This document shows, in pieces, positions 1 through 8,249 of a DNA stretch of 24,242 nucleotides. Under the pieces are notes generated by a model. It ran no database searches and was not told the DNA's origin. It saw only the letters and a program-made list of their open reading frames with translations. Within the stretch, counting starts at the first letter, position 1; each line of letters opens with the position of its first letter. Both the position numbers and the translations under genes were made by a program. The stretch is from Comamonadaceae bacterium (GTDB taxonomy: Bacteria > Pseudomonadota > Gammaproteobacteria > Burkholderiales > Burkholderiaceae): assembly GCA_947505915.1 (NCBI GenBank), contig CANNNH010000010.1:1-24242 (forward strand), written 5' to 3'.

Positions 1-997
1 CATCGTCGTGTCGCGCCATGCTTGCGCGCCGGCCATGCCGACACCGGCCGAGCTGGCGCACTGGTTCAGTGGCAGCCGCAACCCCAAGGTCGATGCCGAC
101 CGCCAGCTCGCCCACCTGCACCGCACCACCCCGGCGCGAAAGCAGTGGGACGAACTCAGCGTGATGGCCTTTGACCATCGCAGTCAGTTCTACGACATGG
201 CACGCATTGCGGGCGTTGGCGAAGAGCGGATCAGTGTGATTAAAAAATTGCTGGTGCAAGCCTTTGAGCATGTGTACCAGAGCAGGCAATTACAAGGGCG
301 TGGCGGCCTGCTGGTGGACGGCGGTGACTACGGCATGCAAGCGCTGGCCAGTGCCACCGGCCGCGGCTGGTGGGTCGGTCGGCCGGTTGAATTGCCTGGC
401 TCGCGGCCCTTGCGCTTTGACGGCACTCTGTCTGTGGGCAGCGCCTTGCGCCGCTGGCCGGTCGAGCAGGTCGTCAAGTGTCTGGTGCATTACCACCCGG
501 ACGACCCGGTCGATCTGCGTCTGGACCAGGAGTTGCACATCCGCGAACTGTGGGAAGCCACGCGCGACAGCGGCAACGAGTTGCTGCTCGAGATCATCTG
601 CCCCGCCGCCATGACGCCGGCCGGCTCGGAAGATGACGCGGTGCTGCGCGCCGTCAAACGCTTTTACAACCTAGGCATTCAACCCGAATGGTGGAAGCTC
701 GCACCCATGGCCGAAGCCGGCTGGCAGGCGCTGGCAGCGCTGATCGCCGAGCGCGATCCGCAGTGCCGGGGCGCCGTCATTCTGGGTCTGAACCAGCCGC
801 TACCGGAACTTGCCGCCAGCTTCAGGCTGGCACACAACCCGGTGGTCAAAGGTTTTGCGGTGGGCCGATCGCTGTGGGCACCGGCTTCCCAGCGCTGGCT
901 GCTGGGCAGCATGGATGACCAGAGCCTGGTCAACGAGGTCGCGCATAATTTTGAATACCTGGTGGACGCCTGGCGCGCACGCATGCAGCCGGCCTGA
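1..997 (+). CDS. iolC: IolC C-terminal half, 5-dehydro-2-deoxygluconokinase fused to DUF2090 aldolase-like domain (5' truncated by window edge)
   Basis: The reading frame is open from the first bases of the window, so the N-terminal PfkB sugar-kinase domain lies outside. The GTG at 8 is internal, not a start. The first visible residues (SRHACAPAMPTPAEL) match the linker that follows the kinase domain in IolC. The remaining ~310 residues are the DUF2090 domain, which in proteobacterial IolC is annotated as a 5-dehydro-2-deoxyphosphogluconate aldolase-like TIM barrel. A Lys in the segment AVKRFYNLGIQPEWWKLAPM is a candidate Schiff-base residue, but that is inference. The protein would phosphorylate 5-dehydro-2-deoxy-D-gluconate in the cytoplasm and may also cleave the product to malonate semialdehyde and dihydroxyacetone phosphate. 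It is followed 37 bp later by iolD and is clearly part of the same operon. Confidence 0.93.
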   Translation, partial: IVVSRHACAPAMPTPAELAHWFSGSRNPKVDADRQLAHLHRTTPARKQWDELSVMAFDHRSQFYDMARIAGVGEERISVIKKLLVQAFEHVYQSRQLQGRGGLLVDGGDYGMQALASATGRGWWVGRPVELPGSRPLRFDGTLSVGSALRRWPVEQVVKCLVHYHPDDPVDLRLDQELHIRELWEATRDSGNELLLEIICPAAMTPAGSEDDAVLRAVKRFYNLGIQPEWWKLAPMAEAGWQALAALIAERDPQCRGAVILGLNQPLPELAASFRLAHNPVVKGFAVGRSLWAPASQRWLLGSMDDQSLVNEVAHNFEYLVDAWRARMQPA

Positions 998-1034
998 GCC
1001 GCCCCATGACACGCCAGTCCAAGGACACGACCCG

Positions 1035-2906
1035 ATGAAGACCCCCCGCGCCACCCGACGCCTGACCATGACGCAGGCCCTGGTCAAACACCTTGCGGCT
1101 TTGCGTATGGAGGCCGCTGACGGCAGCGTTGTGCCCTACTGCGCCGGTGTTTTTTCGATCTTTGGTCATGGCAATGTGGCCGGTCTCGGTGAAGCCCTGT
1201 GGGCCGAACGCGCCACGCTGCCCACCTGGCGCGCGCACAACGAGCAAGCCATGGCGCACACTGCCATCGCCTACGCCAAGGCTCAGTTCCGCCAGCGCAT
1301 CATGGCTGTCACCAGCTCCATCGGTCCCGGGGCCAGCAATCTGCTCACGGCCGCCGCGCTGGCGCATGTCAACCGGCTGCCGGTACTGCTGCTGCCGGGT
1401 GACACCTTCAGCTCGCGCGCTCCTGACCCGGTATTGCAGCAATTAGAGAGCTTTCAACAAGGCGATCTGAGCGTGAACGACGCTTTTCGTCCGGTCACGC
1501 GCTACTTTGACCGCATCACCCGTGCGGAGCAAATTCTCACGGCTCTGCCCCGCGCAGTGGAGGTCATGACCGACCCGGCCGCCTGCGGCCCGGTCTGCCT
1601 GGCCTTGCCACAAGACGTGCAGACCCACGCTTTTGATTGCCCGGAGGATTTTTTGCAGCCGGCCATGCTCCGTTTTCGCCGGCCAGCCGCAGATAGCCAC
1701 GAACTGGCCCAAGCCGCGGCCCTGCTGCGCAGCGCGCAGCGCCCGCTCATCATTGCCGGCGGCGGTGTGCTGTACAGCCAAGCCTGGGACGCCTTGCGGG
1801 CCTTCGCCGAACAGCATGGCATTCCGGTGGTCGAAACCCAGGCCGGCAAGAGCAGCCTGCCCTGGGACCATGCGATGAACCTGGGCGCTGTCGGCGTGAC
1901 CGGCTCGCCTGCAGCCAATGCCCTGGCCGCTCAGGCCGACGTGGTGCTGGCCATTGGCAGCCGCTTGCAGGACTTCACCACCGGTTCGCACAGTCTGTTC
2001 ACTGGCGCCCGCCTCATCAGCCTGAATGTGCAGCCCTTCGACGCCGGCAAATGGCGCAGCCTGCCGCTGGTGGCCGATGCGCGCAGCGGCCTGGCGCAAC
2101 TCACGCAGGCACTGGCCGGCTGGCAGGCGCCCGCAGCTTTCACAGCCCAGGCCCGCAGCCTGGCGCAAGACTGGAACGCACGCGTGCAAGTGCTGACCAG
2201 CGCCAAGCCTGAAGCCGGCGTGCTGCCCTACGACGCCGAAGTGATTGGCGCGGTGCGCGACTCGGCTGTACGCAGTGACCAAACCGACGTGGTGGTGTGC
2301 GCCGCCGGCACCTTGCCCGCCGAGCTGCACAAGCTGTGGCGTGCCGGCTTGCCCGGCAACTACCACGTTGAATACGGCTTCTCGTGCATGGGCTACGAGA
2401 TCGCGGGCGGGCTGGGCGTCAAGATGGCCAGGCCCGCGCAGGAAGTCATCGTCATGCTGGGCGACGGCTCGTACATGATGATGAATTCTGAAATCGCCAC
2501 CTCGGTAATGTTGGGGCACAAACTCATCATCGCCGTGCTGGACAACCGGGGCTACGGCTGCATCCAGCGGCTGCAAACCGCCTCGGGGAGTGCCAGCTTC
2601 AACAACATGCTGAGCGACTGCGTGCCCGAAGGCGGGCAGATGCCGGCGATTGATTTCGCCCTGCATGCGCAAAGCCTTGGCGCCCACGGCGTGCATGTCG
2701 CCAACCTGGACGAGCTCCATACAGCCATGACCCGTGCGCGGGAGGCCAAGCACACGCAGGTGATCGTCATTGACACCACGCACACTCGCACCACCGCTGA
2801 CGGCGGCTGCTGGTGGGAGGTGGCTATTCCCGAAGTGTCTGAACGGGCGCAGGTGAACGAAGCGCACCAGCGTTACCAGGCCGGCCGGCAAGACCAGCGC
2901 TCATGA
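1035..2906 (+). CDS. iolD: IolD, 3D-(3,5/4)-trihydroxycyclohexane-1,2-dione acylhydrolase (TPP-dependent)
   Basis: A 623-residue thiamine-diphosphate enzyme of the acetolactate synthase superfamily. It opens the inositol-derived ring to give 5-deoxy-D-glucuronate. Domain order is an N-terminal PYR domain with the cofactor-activating Glu at about residue 70 (RAHNEQAMAH), a central nucleotide-fold domain (~210-350), and a C-terminal PP domain with the Mg/ThDP motif GDGSYMMMNSE starting at residue 476 and ending near the DNRGYG Asn. The open frame extends much further upstream into iolC. I chose ATG 1035 because AAGGA (1021-1025) sits nine bases before it and family N-termini fit. ATG 1068 is an alternative start. 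It lies between iolC and iolE in a same-strand cluster. Length and motifs are normal for the family. Confidence 0.96.
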   Translation: MKTPRATRRLTMTQALVKHLAALRMEAADGSVVPYCAGVFSIFGHGNVAGLGEALWAERATLPTWRAHNEQAMAHTAIAYAKAQFRQRIMAVTSSIGPGASNLLTAAALAHVNRLPVLLLPGDTFSSRAPDPVLQQLESFQQGDLSVNDAFRPVTRYFDRITRAEQILTALPRAVEVMTDPAACGPVCLALPQDVQTHAFDCPEDFLQPAMLRFRRPAADSHELAQAAALLRSAQRPLIIAGGGVLYSQAWDALRAFAEQHGIPVVETQAGKSSLPWDHAMNLGAVGVTGSPAANALAAQADVVLAIGSRLQDFTTGSHSLFTGARLISLNVQPFDAGKWRSLPLVADARSGLAQLTQALAGWQAPAAFTAQARSLAQDWNARVQVLTSAKPEAGVLPYDAEVIGAVRDSAVRSDQTDVVVCAAGTLPAELHKLWRAGLPGNYHVEYGFSCMGYEIAGGLGVKMARPAQEVIVMLGDGSYMMMNSEIATSVMLGHKLIIAVLDNRGYGCIQRLQTASGSASFNNMLSDCVPEGGQMPAIDFALHAQSLGAHGVHVANLDELHTAMTRAREAKHTQVIVIDTTHTRTTADGGCWWEVAIPEVSERAQVNEAHQRYQAGRQDQRS

Positions 2907-2963
2907 CACCAGCCGCAAGCCGCAACGACTAACGCAATCACGCACAAACGGAGCAACGACCCC

Positions 2964-3884
2964 ATGAGCTGGAATGTACGCATAGGCATCAACCCCTTGA
3001 GCTGGATGAACGACGACCTGCCCGCACTGGGCGGTGAAACTGCGCTGGAAACCGCGCTGGCCGAGGGCAAGGAAATCGGCTACGAAGGCTTCGAGCTGGG
3101 TAATAAATTTCCCAAAGACGGCCCTGCCCTCAAGGCCAAGCTCGATGCCTTTGGTCTGGCTTGCGTTTCTGGCTGGTACTCGGGCTTTCTGGCCGAGGAC
3201 AGCGTAGCGGCAGAAATCGAGCGCTGCAAGCCGCATATGAGCAAGCTGCAATACAACGGCGTCAAGGTGGTGGTCTACGGCGAATGCGCCGGCACCATCC
3301 AGGGCCAGATCGACACGCCGCTGGCCAAGCGCCCCCGCTTTGCCAGTGATGTGCTGTGGAAAGCCTACGCAGAACGGCTGAATGCCTTTGGTGCACACCT
3401 GCAAACAAGCTACGGCATCACGCTGGCCTACCACCACCACATGGGCGCCTACGTCGAGTCGCCCGACGACCTGGACCGCCTGATGGCGCTAACAGACCCC
3501 GCCAGCGTGGGCCTGCTATATGACACCGGCCACGCCTACTTTGGCGGCGCCACCGAACCCGACCTGCTGCTGAAAAAACACGTGACCCGCGTGGTGCATG
3601 TGCACTGCAAGGATGTGCGGCCCAAGGTCATTGCGCAGGCGCGCAATGACGGCTGGAGTTTTCTCAATGGCGTGCTCAACGGCACCTTCACCGTGCCGGG
3701 TGACGGCGTGATTGATTACGACGCCATTTTGCGGACCCTGCATGCAGCCGGTTACCAGGGCTGGCTGGTGGTTGAAGCCGAGCAAGACCCGGCATTGGCC
3801 CCCAGCTATGTCTACGCGCAAAAAGGCTTTCAGACGCTGCGAGGCATTGTCGATCGCCTGAACGCCAACCCGGCAGGCGCCTGA
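2964..3884 (+). CDS. iolE: IolE, myo-inosose-2 dehydratase
   Basis: A 306-residue AP-endonuclease-2/xylose-isomerase-type TIM barrel. It dehydrates 2-keto-myo-inositol (scyllo-inosose) to the trihydroxycyclohexanedione used by IolD. The N-terminus (GINPLSWMNDD) is characteristic of IolE. Likely metal or substrate ligands include Glu44 (YEGFELG), the His157-159 triplet in AYHHHMGAY, Asp187/His190 in YDTGHAYF, His212/His214 in VVHVHCKD, and the late Glu in LVVEAEQDP. The start at ATG 2964 is supported by a GGAG at 2950-2953. It begins 57 bp after iolD and ends one base before iolB, so translation of the two is probably coupled. Nothing is unusual in length or motifs. Confidence 0.96.
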   Translation: MSWNVRIGINPLSWMNDDLPALGGETALETALAEGKEIGYEGFELGNKFPKDGPALKAKLDAFGLACVSGWYSGFLAEDSVAAEIERCKPHMSKLQYNGVKVVVYGECAGTIQGQIDTPLAKRPRFASDVLWKAYAERLNAFGAHLQTSYGITLAYHHHMGAYVESPDDLDRLMALTDPASVGLLYDTGHAYFGGATEPDLLLKKHVTRVVHVHCKDVRPKVIAQARNDGWSFLNGVLNGTFTVPGDGVIDYDAILRTLHAAGYQGWLVVEAEQDPALAPSYVYAQKGFQTLRGIVDRLNANPAGA

Positions 3885-3885
3885 C

Positions 3886-4704
3886 ATGGTGAGCCCCCTG
3901 TTGGTCAAATCGGCGCCGCAAGGCCGCGAGATTGTCAACATCACACCCGAGCGCGCCGGCTGGACGTATGTGGGCTTTCGCGCCCTGCGCCTGGCAACCG
4001 GCGAGACCGAAAGCCTGAACACCGGCGACAAGGAACTGTGCCTGGTGGTGCTCAGCGGCACAGTCAATGTCACCGTGCAGGGCCAGCACTTTGCAGGGCT
4101 GGGAGTGCGAAACAGTGTGTTTGACGACATGGCGCCTGCCGCCATCTACGTGCCGCCGGGCCACAGCCTGAGCGTGTGCGCCACGCGCAACGCCGAGATC
4201 GCCCTGTGCACGGCACCTGCCACCCAGGCGCCGCGGCCGCTGCGGCTGATTGATCCGGCCGGTATGCGGCGCAGCGTGCGCGGCACGGGCAGCAACACGC
4301 GCTATGTCTGCGACATCCTGCCGCATGACGATCCGGGTGCCGAGCACTTGCTGGTGGTCGAGGTCATCACCCCGGCCGGCCACTCATCGAGCTATCCGCC
4401 GCACAAACACGACAGCGAAACGCCGCCCACCGAAACTCAGCTGGAAGAGACCTACTACCATCGGCTGAACCCGCCGCAGGGATTTGCCTTTCAGCGTGTC
4501 TACACCGATGACCGCAGCCTGGATGAAGCCTGCGCCGTCGAGGACCATGATGTCGTGATGGTGCCGCGCGGCTACCACCCGGTGGTGGCGCCGCATGGCT
4601 ATGACTTGTATTACCTCAATGTGATGGCCGGCCCGCAGCGTTTCTGGGTCTTTCGCAACGACCCGGCCCATGAATGGATGATTGCCAAGCCGCCCGCTGT
4701 CTAA
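3886..4704 (+). CDS. iolB: IolB, 5-deoxy-glucuronate isomerase
   Basis: A 272-residue bicupin of the KduI/IolB family. It converts 5-deoxy-D-glucuronate to 5-dehydro-2-deoxy-D-gluconate, the substrate of IolC. The second cupin carries the metal site: PPHKHDSE (His173, His175), the Glu in LEETYYHR (about 187-193), and a late His in GYHPVVAPHGYDLYYLNVMAGP, which is a near-invariant family signature. The ATG at 3886 starts one base after the iolE stop at 3882-3884. With this gene the window covers the steps from inosose to the phosphorylated intermediate. The dehydrogenase (iolG), the semialdehyde dehydrogenase (iolA) and the regulator are not present here. Confidence 0.96.
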   Translation: MVSPLLVKSAPQGREIVNITPERAGWTYVGFRALRLATGETESLNTGDKELCLVVLSGTVNVTVQGQHFAGLGVRNSVFDDMAPAAIYVPPGHSLSVCATRNAEIALCTAPATQAPRPLRLIDPAGMRRSVRGTGSNTRYVCDILPHDDPGAEHLLVVEVITPAGHSSSYPPHKHDSETPPTETQLEETYYHRLNPPQGFAFQRVYTDDRSLDEACAVEDHDVVMVPRGYHPVVAPHGYDLYYLNVMAGPQRFWVFRNDPAHEWMIAKPPAV

Positions 4705-4736
4705 GCGCCTTGAACCCAAGGACTTTTTAAAATTCG

Positions 4737-6410
4737 ATGACGCATTTACTCAATCTTCTGGCTGCCATTGCGCTGCTGGTCTGGGGCACGCACCTGGTAC
4801 GCACCGGCATCCTGAGGGTGTTTGGCGCCGACCTGCGTGACATCCTGACTCGCAGCATCAACAACCGGCTTGCGGCAGCCCTGGCGGGCCTGGGCGTAAC
4901 GGCCCTGGTGCAGTCCAGCACGGCCACCGCGCTCATCATCTCTTCCTTCGTCGGCCAGGGCCTGGTGAGCCTGCCGCTGGCGTTGGCGGTGATGCTGGGC
5001 GCCGATGTCGGCACCAGCCTGATGGCGGTGGTGTTTTCTTTTGACCTGTCCTGGCTCTCGCCGCTCTTCATTTTTGTCGGTGTGGTGCTGTTCATCTCCA
5101 GGCAGGACAGCAACGCCGGACGCTTTGGCCGCGTGCTGATTGGTCTGGGGCTGATGCTGCTGGCACTGCGCCTGGTGACAGAAGCCACCGGCGTGCTGAC
5201 AGCCGCACCTGCTGTCAAAGCGCTGCTGGCCTCTCTGAGCAGCGACCTGCTGCTGGAGATCACCGTGGGCGCTTTTCTGGCCCTCGTTTCATATTCAAGT
5301 CTGGCCATCGTGTTGCTGACTGCCACGCTGGCAGCTTCGGGGGTGGTGCCGCTGGAGGTGGCACTTGGACTGGTGCTAGGCGCCAACTTGGGTAGCGGGC
5401 TACTGGCCGTTTTGACCACGGCCCGCTCGGCCGTCGAAGTTCGGCAAGTGCCTCTGGGTAACCTGATCTTCAAGGTGCTGGGGGTGGCACTGATGATCCC
5501 CCTGCTGAGCCTGTGGCTCACCCATGTACGCCCCTTTTTGGGTGAGCCGGCCAGTGTGGTGGTGCTGTTTCATCTGAGTTTCAACGCCCTGGTTGCACTG
5601 GTCTTTCTGGGCCTCACGACACCGGTTGCACGCCGTGTTGAGGTCTGGCTGCCCAAGCCGCCCAAGAACACGCTGAGCGCTCGCTCTCACCATTTAGATC
5701 CCTCAGCGCTGGCCACGCCTTCGCTGGCTATTTCGTGCGCGGCCCGTGAAGCACTGCACCAGGCGGATGTGGTCGAGACCATGCTGCGCGGCTTGCTCGA
5801 GGTCATCAAGCGCGGTGACCTGGCACTGGCGCAAGAGCTGCGCAAGATGGACGATGTGGTCGATGCGCTGTACTCGTCCATCAAGTACTACCTCACCAAA
5901 ATATCCCGCGAAGCACTGGCCGAAGACGAGAGCCGGCGCTGGACCGACATCATCAGCTTTACCATCAACATGGAGCAGGTGGGCGACATCATCGAGCGCA
6001 TCCTGATTGACATCGAGGACAAAAAAATCAAGCCCGGGCGCCGCTTTTCGGAAGCGGGCATGGCTGAAATCTGCGAGCTGCATGCCAGGCTGATCGACAA
6101 TCTGCGCCTGGGCATGAGCGTATTTCTCAATAGCAACGTGCGCGATGCACAAAAGCTCCTTGAGGAAAAAGCCCGTTTTCGTGATCTTGAACGCGCCTAC
6201 GCCGGCACTCACCTGACCCGGCTTTCCGAGCAAACGGTGCAAAGCATAGAGACCAGCTCACTGCACATTGACCTGATCAGCGACCTCAAACGCATCAATT
6301 CGCACATCTGCTCGATTGCCTACCCCATCCTCGACTCAGCCGGCGCGCTGGCTCCCAACCGGCTGCGCCAGGCCAGCGTGCTCAACAGTGACAGTGGTCC
6401 GGCCGGCTGA
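4737..6410 (+). CDS. Na/Pi cotransporter family protein with C-terminal PhoU-like domain
   Basis: A 557-residue inner-membrane protein of the NptA/YjbB-type PNaS family. The first half is strongly hydrophobic, with about eight to nine segments up to residue ~310 and two Na_Pi_cotrans repeats. The first repeat has the family signature QSSTAT at residues 59-64, preceded by ALAGLGVTALV. At the equivalent place the second repeat reads SYSSLA (185-190), keeping the serines but not the Gln. Residues ~330-540 form an acidic and basic helical PhoU-like domain (EALHQADVVETMLRGLLEV, MEQVGDIIERIL). The family moves phosphate with sodium, often as a low-affinity or export route. It lies 32 bp after iolB on the same strand, with a loosely spaced AAGGA at 4718-4722, and may share the iol transcript. 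Confidence 0.9.
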   Translation: MTHLLNLLAAIALLVWGTHLVRTGILRVFGADLRDILTRSINNRLAAALAGLGVTALVQSSTATALIISSFVGQGLVSLPLALAVMLGADVGTSLMAVVFSFDLSWLSPLFIFVGVVLFISRQDSNAGRFGRVLIGLGLMLLALRLVTEATGVLTAAPAVKALLASLSSDLLLEITVGAFLALVSYSSLAIVLLTATLAASGVVPLEVALGLVLGANLGSGLLAVLTTARSAVEVRQVPLGNLIFKVLGVALMIPLLSLWLTHVRPFLGEPASVVVLFHLSFNALVALVFLGLTTPVARRVEVWLPKPPKNTLSARSHHLDPSALATPSLAISCAAREALHQADVVETMLRGLLEVIKRGDLALAQELRKMDDVVDALYSSIKYYLTKISREALAEDESRRWTDIISFTINMEQVGDIIERILIDIEDKKIKPGRRFSEAGMAEICELHARLIDNLRLGMSVFLNSNVRDAQKLLEEKARFRDLERAYAGTHLTRLSEQTVQSIETSSLHIDLISDLKRINSHICSIAYPILDSAGALAPNRLRQASVLNSDSGPAG

Positions 6411-6418
6411 CGTGGGGC

Positions 6419-6447
6419 TTGACCGCAGGCCGCCACTTCAGTAAGCT
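6419..6447 (+). promoter_or_regulatory. candidate sigma-70 promoter for the NlpC/P60 gene
   Basis: TTGACC at 6419-6424 and TAAGCT at 6442-6447 are separated by 17 bases. The expected transcription start falls at or within a few bases of the ATG at 6454, and no Shine-Dalgarno sequence is visible before that ATG. Together these suggest a leaderless or nearly leaderless mRNA. The -10 hexamer matches the consensus at only three of six bases, so this is tentative. Confidence 0.35.
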
Positions 6448-6453
6448 CCGGCG

Positions 6454-7044
6454 ATGCGTTTTCGACCCCTCAAGCCCTTTTTAGCACCCTGTCTGGCCTT
6501 GGCCGTGATTACGTGGTCGGGTTCGGCGGCGGCGCAAAACACCCCCTCGGTCAGTGACGAGCTCGGCAGCTGGCTGGCCCATAAAGGCCTGCTCTCGCAA
6601 ATGTCGCAGGCCAGCCAAAGCGTCACCAACAAAGCCTCTGAGCTGGTGGTTCACGCCATGGGATTTCTGGGCGTGCCTTATCAGCGCGGGGGCGGCACGG
6701 TAGAAACCGGCTTTGACTGCAGCGGCTTTGTCAAAGCCATATTCGAGCAGACCGTCGGACTGGTGCTTCCCCGCAAAGCCGAACAACAAGCCGCTGACAC
6801 GCAGCGCATCGACAAAAAAGAACTGGTACCCGGCGATCTGGTGTTTTTCAACACCATGCACCGGGCCTACAGCCACGTTGGCATTTATGTGGGTGATGGC
6901 AAGTTCATTCACTCACCCAAGCCCGGCGCCGAAGTACGCATTGAAAGCCTGGCGGCCGCCTACTGGAACCGCCGCTTTGACGGCGCCCGCCGCGTCGGCA
7001 ACGGCGCTGAAGAAGTGGGCAAGGCCGCAGTCGTCTTGAAATGA
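6454..7044 (+). CDS. secreted NlpC/P60 (C40) cell-wall peptidase
   Basis: A 196-residue exported protein. Residues 1-28 form a signal peptide with a basic start, a hydrophobic core and SAAAQ as the likely cleavage region. The NlpC/P60 domain spans ~63-180. The catalytic Cys89 lies in GFDCSGFV, His141 in SHVGIYVGD, and His153 in KFIHSP as the third polar residue. The PGDLVFF motif (126-132) is also typical. Such enzymes cut the D-Glu-meso-diaminopimelate bond of peptidoglycan stem peptides in the periplasm. It follows the Na/Pi gene by 43 bp but appears to have its own weak promoter. A short imperfect stem follows the stop, too weak to call a terminator. Confidence 0.9.
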   Translation: MRFRPLKPFLAPCLALAVITWSGSAAAQNTPSVSDELGSWLAHKGLLSQMSQASQSVTNKASELVVHAMGFLGVPYQRGGGTVETGFDCSGFVKAIFEQTVGLVLPRKAEQQAADTQRIDKKELVPGDLVFFNTMHRAYSHVGIYVGDGKFIHSPKPGAEVRIESLAAAYWNRRFDGARRVGNGAEEVGKAAVVLK

Positions 7045-7130
7045 GGGCGTGGCCGGCCTGCACAGGCGGTTTCAGCGCTCCCCCATAGAAAATTGAACAC
7101 GCCGGGGCTAGCGGATACCCTAATGAAAGA

Positions 7131-7162
7131 TTGACGCCTGCCCGTTCTGGCTGAGCTAGCAT
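7131..7162 (+). promoter_or_regulatory. possible promoter of the afuABC-like operon (weak)
   Basis: TTGACG at 7131-7136 and TAGCAT at 7157-7162 lie upstream of the binding-protein gene, but their 20-base spacing is longer than optimal. The 153-bp gap before a strong ribosome binding site (AGGAG, 7188-7192) must hold a promoter if the operon is independent. This is the best pair I can see. Two GCTAGC palindromes (7108-7113 and 7155-7160) flank it. Confidence 0.25.
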
Positions 7163-7197
7163 AGAAGAACCTTTTCGCTATCTCTTTAGGAGTATCC

Positions 7198-8232
7198 ATG
7201 TTCAAGCTCAACCGTCTGCTGACCTCGCTGGTTTGCGTGGGCGCATTCGCCTTTTCTGCATCCGCTGCGGCCCAGGGCCGCCTGACCTTGTACTGCAGCT
7301 CTGACGAAGCCTGGTGCCAGCAGGCCAAAACTGAATTTGAAAAAGTCAGCGGCATCAAAGTGGACATGACACGCAAGAGCTCGGGTGAGTCCTATGCCCA
7401 GATCAAGGCCGAGTCGGCCAACCCCAAGGGTGACATCTGGTGGGGCGGCACGGGTGACCCGCACCTGCAGGCTGCCGAGGAAAACCTCACCCATGCCTAC
7501 ATTTCCCCCAATCGCCGTCGCGTGGCCGAATTCGCCATGAACCAGGCCAGAGCCTCCAAGGACCGCACCATCGGCATTTATTCCGGTGCGCTGGGCTGGG
7601 GTTACAACGAAGAGTTGCTCAAAAAGCAAGGCCTGCCTGTGCCCCAGTGCTGGGCCGACCTGATCAAGCCCGTGTACAAGGGCAAGGTCCAGATCGCCAA
7701 CCCGAACTCCTCCGGCACGTCTTACACCGCTCTGGCCACGCTGGTGCAAATGATGGGTGAAGGCGAGGCCTTCAAATACCTCAAGGCATTGCATAAAAAT
7801 ATCAACCAGTACACCAAGTCTGGCTCTGCCCCGATCAAGGCTGCAGGTTCCGGTGAAACCGTGGTGGGCATTGTGTTCCTGCATGACTCGGTAGCCGTGG
7901 CCGCTGCCGGTTTCCCCATCAAGACGGTCACGCCTTGTGAGGGCACAGGCTATGAAATCGGCTCCATGAGCATCATCAAGGGTGCCCGCAACCTGGACAA
8001 CGCCAAGAAGTTCTACGACTGGGCATTGACCGCCGAATCGCAAAGCCGCGCCAAAGATGTGAAGTCCTTCCAGGTGCCATCCAACCTGGACGCTGCAGTC
8101 TCGCCACTGGCGCCTGATCTGTCCCGCATCAAACTCATCAACTACGACTTCGTCAAATACGGCTCGTCCGCCGAACGCAAGCGTTTGCTCAAAAAGTGGG
8201 ACGATGAAGTGGGCTCCTTGCCCAACAACTGA
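7198..8232 (+). CDS. afuA: AfuA-like periplasmic binding protein (probable hexose-phosphate ABC importer)
   Basis: A 344-residue periplasmic binding protein with a signal peptide (residues 1-25, ending SASAAAQ) and a mature start RLTLYCSSDEAWC. It belongs to the FbpA-like fold. Its best remembered match is AfuA of Actinobacillus pleuropneumoniae: shared stretches include QCWADL, GTSYTALAT, YTKSG, FLHD, PCEGTGYE, KGARNLDNAK and KYGSSAERKR. AfuA was first called a ferric-iron protein but binds glucose-6-phosphate and related sugar phosphates. The usual iron-binding paired tyrosines near the C-terminus of FbpA are not obvious here, which also argues against iron. AGGAG lies five bases before the ATG. 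It is the first gene of a three-gene operon. The ligand is inferred from the family. Confidence 0.88.
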   Translation: MFKLNRLLTSLVCVGAFAFSASAAAQGRLTLYCSSDEAWCQQAKTEFEKVSGIKVDMTRKSSGESYAQIKAESANPKGDIWWGGTGDPHLQAAEENLTHAYISPNRRRVAEFAMNQARASKDRTIGIYSGALGWGYNEELLKKQGLPVPQCWADLIKPVYKGKVQIANPNSSGTSYTALATLVQMMGEGEAFKYLKALHKNINQYTKSGSAPIKAAGSGETVVGIVFLHDSVAVAAAGFPIKTVTPCEGTGYEIGSMSIIKGARNLDNAKKFYDWALTAESQSRAKDVKSFQVPSNLDAAVSPLAPDLSRIKLINYDFVKYGSSAERKRLLKKWDDEVGSLPNN

Positions 8233-8249
8233 TTGAGCATTTTCCCCCG

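Noticed and set aside
1443..2891. Long open frame (482 codons) on the - strand opposite iolD
   Set aside because: It mirrors a clear GC-rich gene, has low-complexity composition rich in His, Arg, Gln and Gly, and shows no domain. It is an antisense shadow.
7050..7072. Short stem after the NlpC/P60 gene as a terminator
   Set aside because: Only four to six pairs with a bulge and a three-base T stretch. This is too weak to support.
7108..7113. GCTAGCGGATACC here and a near-copy at about 11597 as a possible repeat element
   Set aside because: The second copy lies inside the phosphatase coding end, the match is short and nothing else flanks it. Chance is likely.
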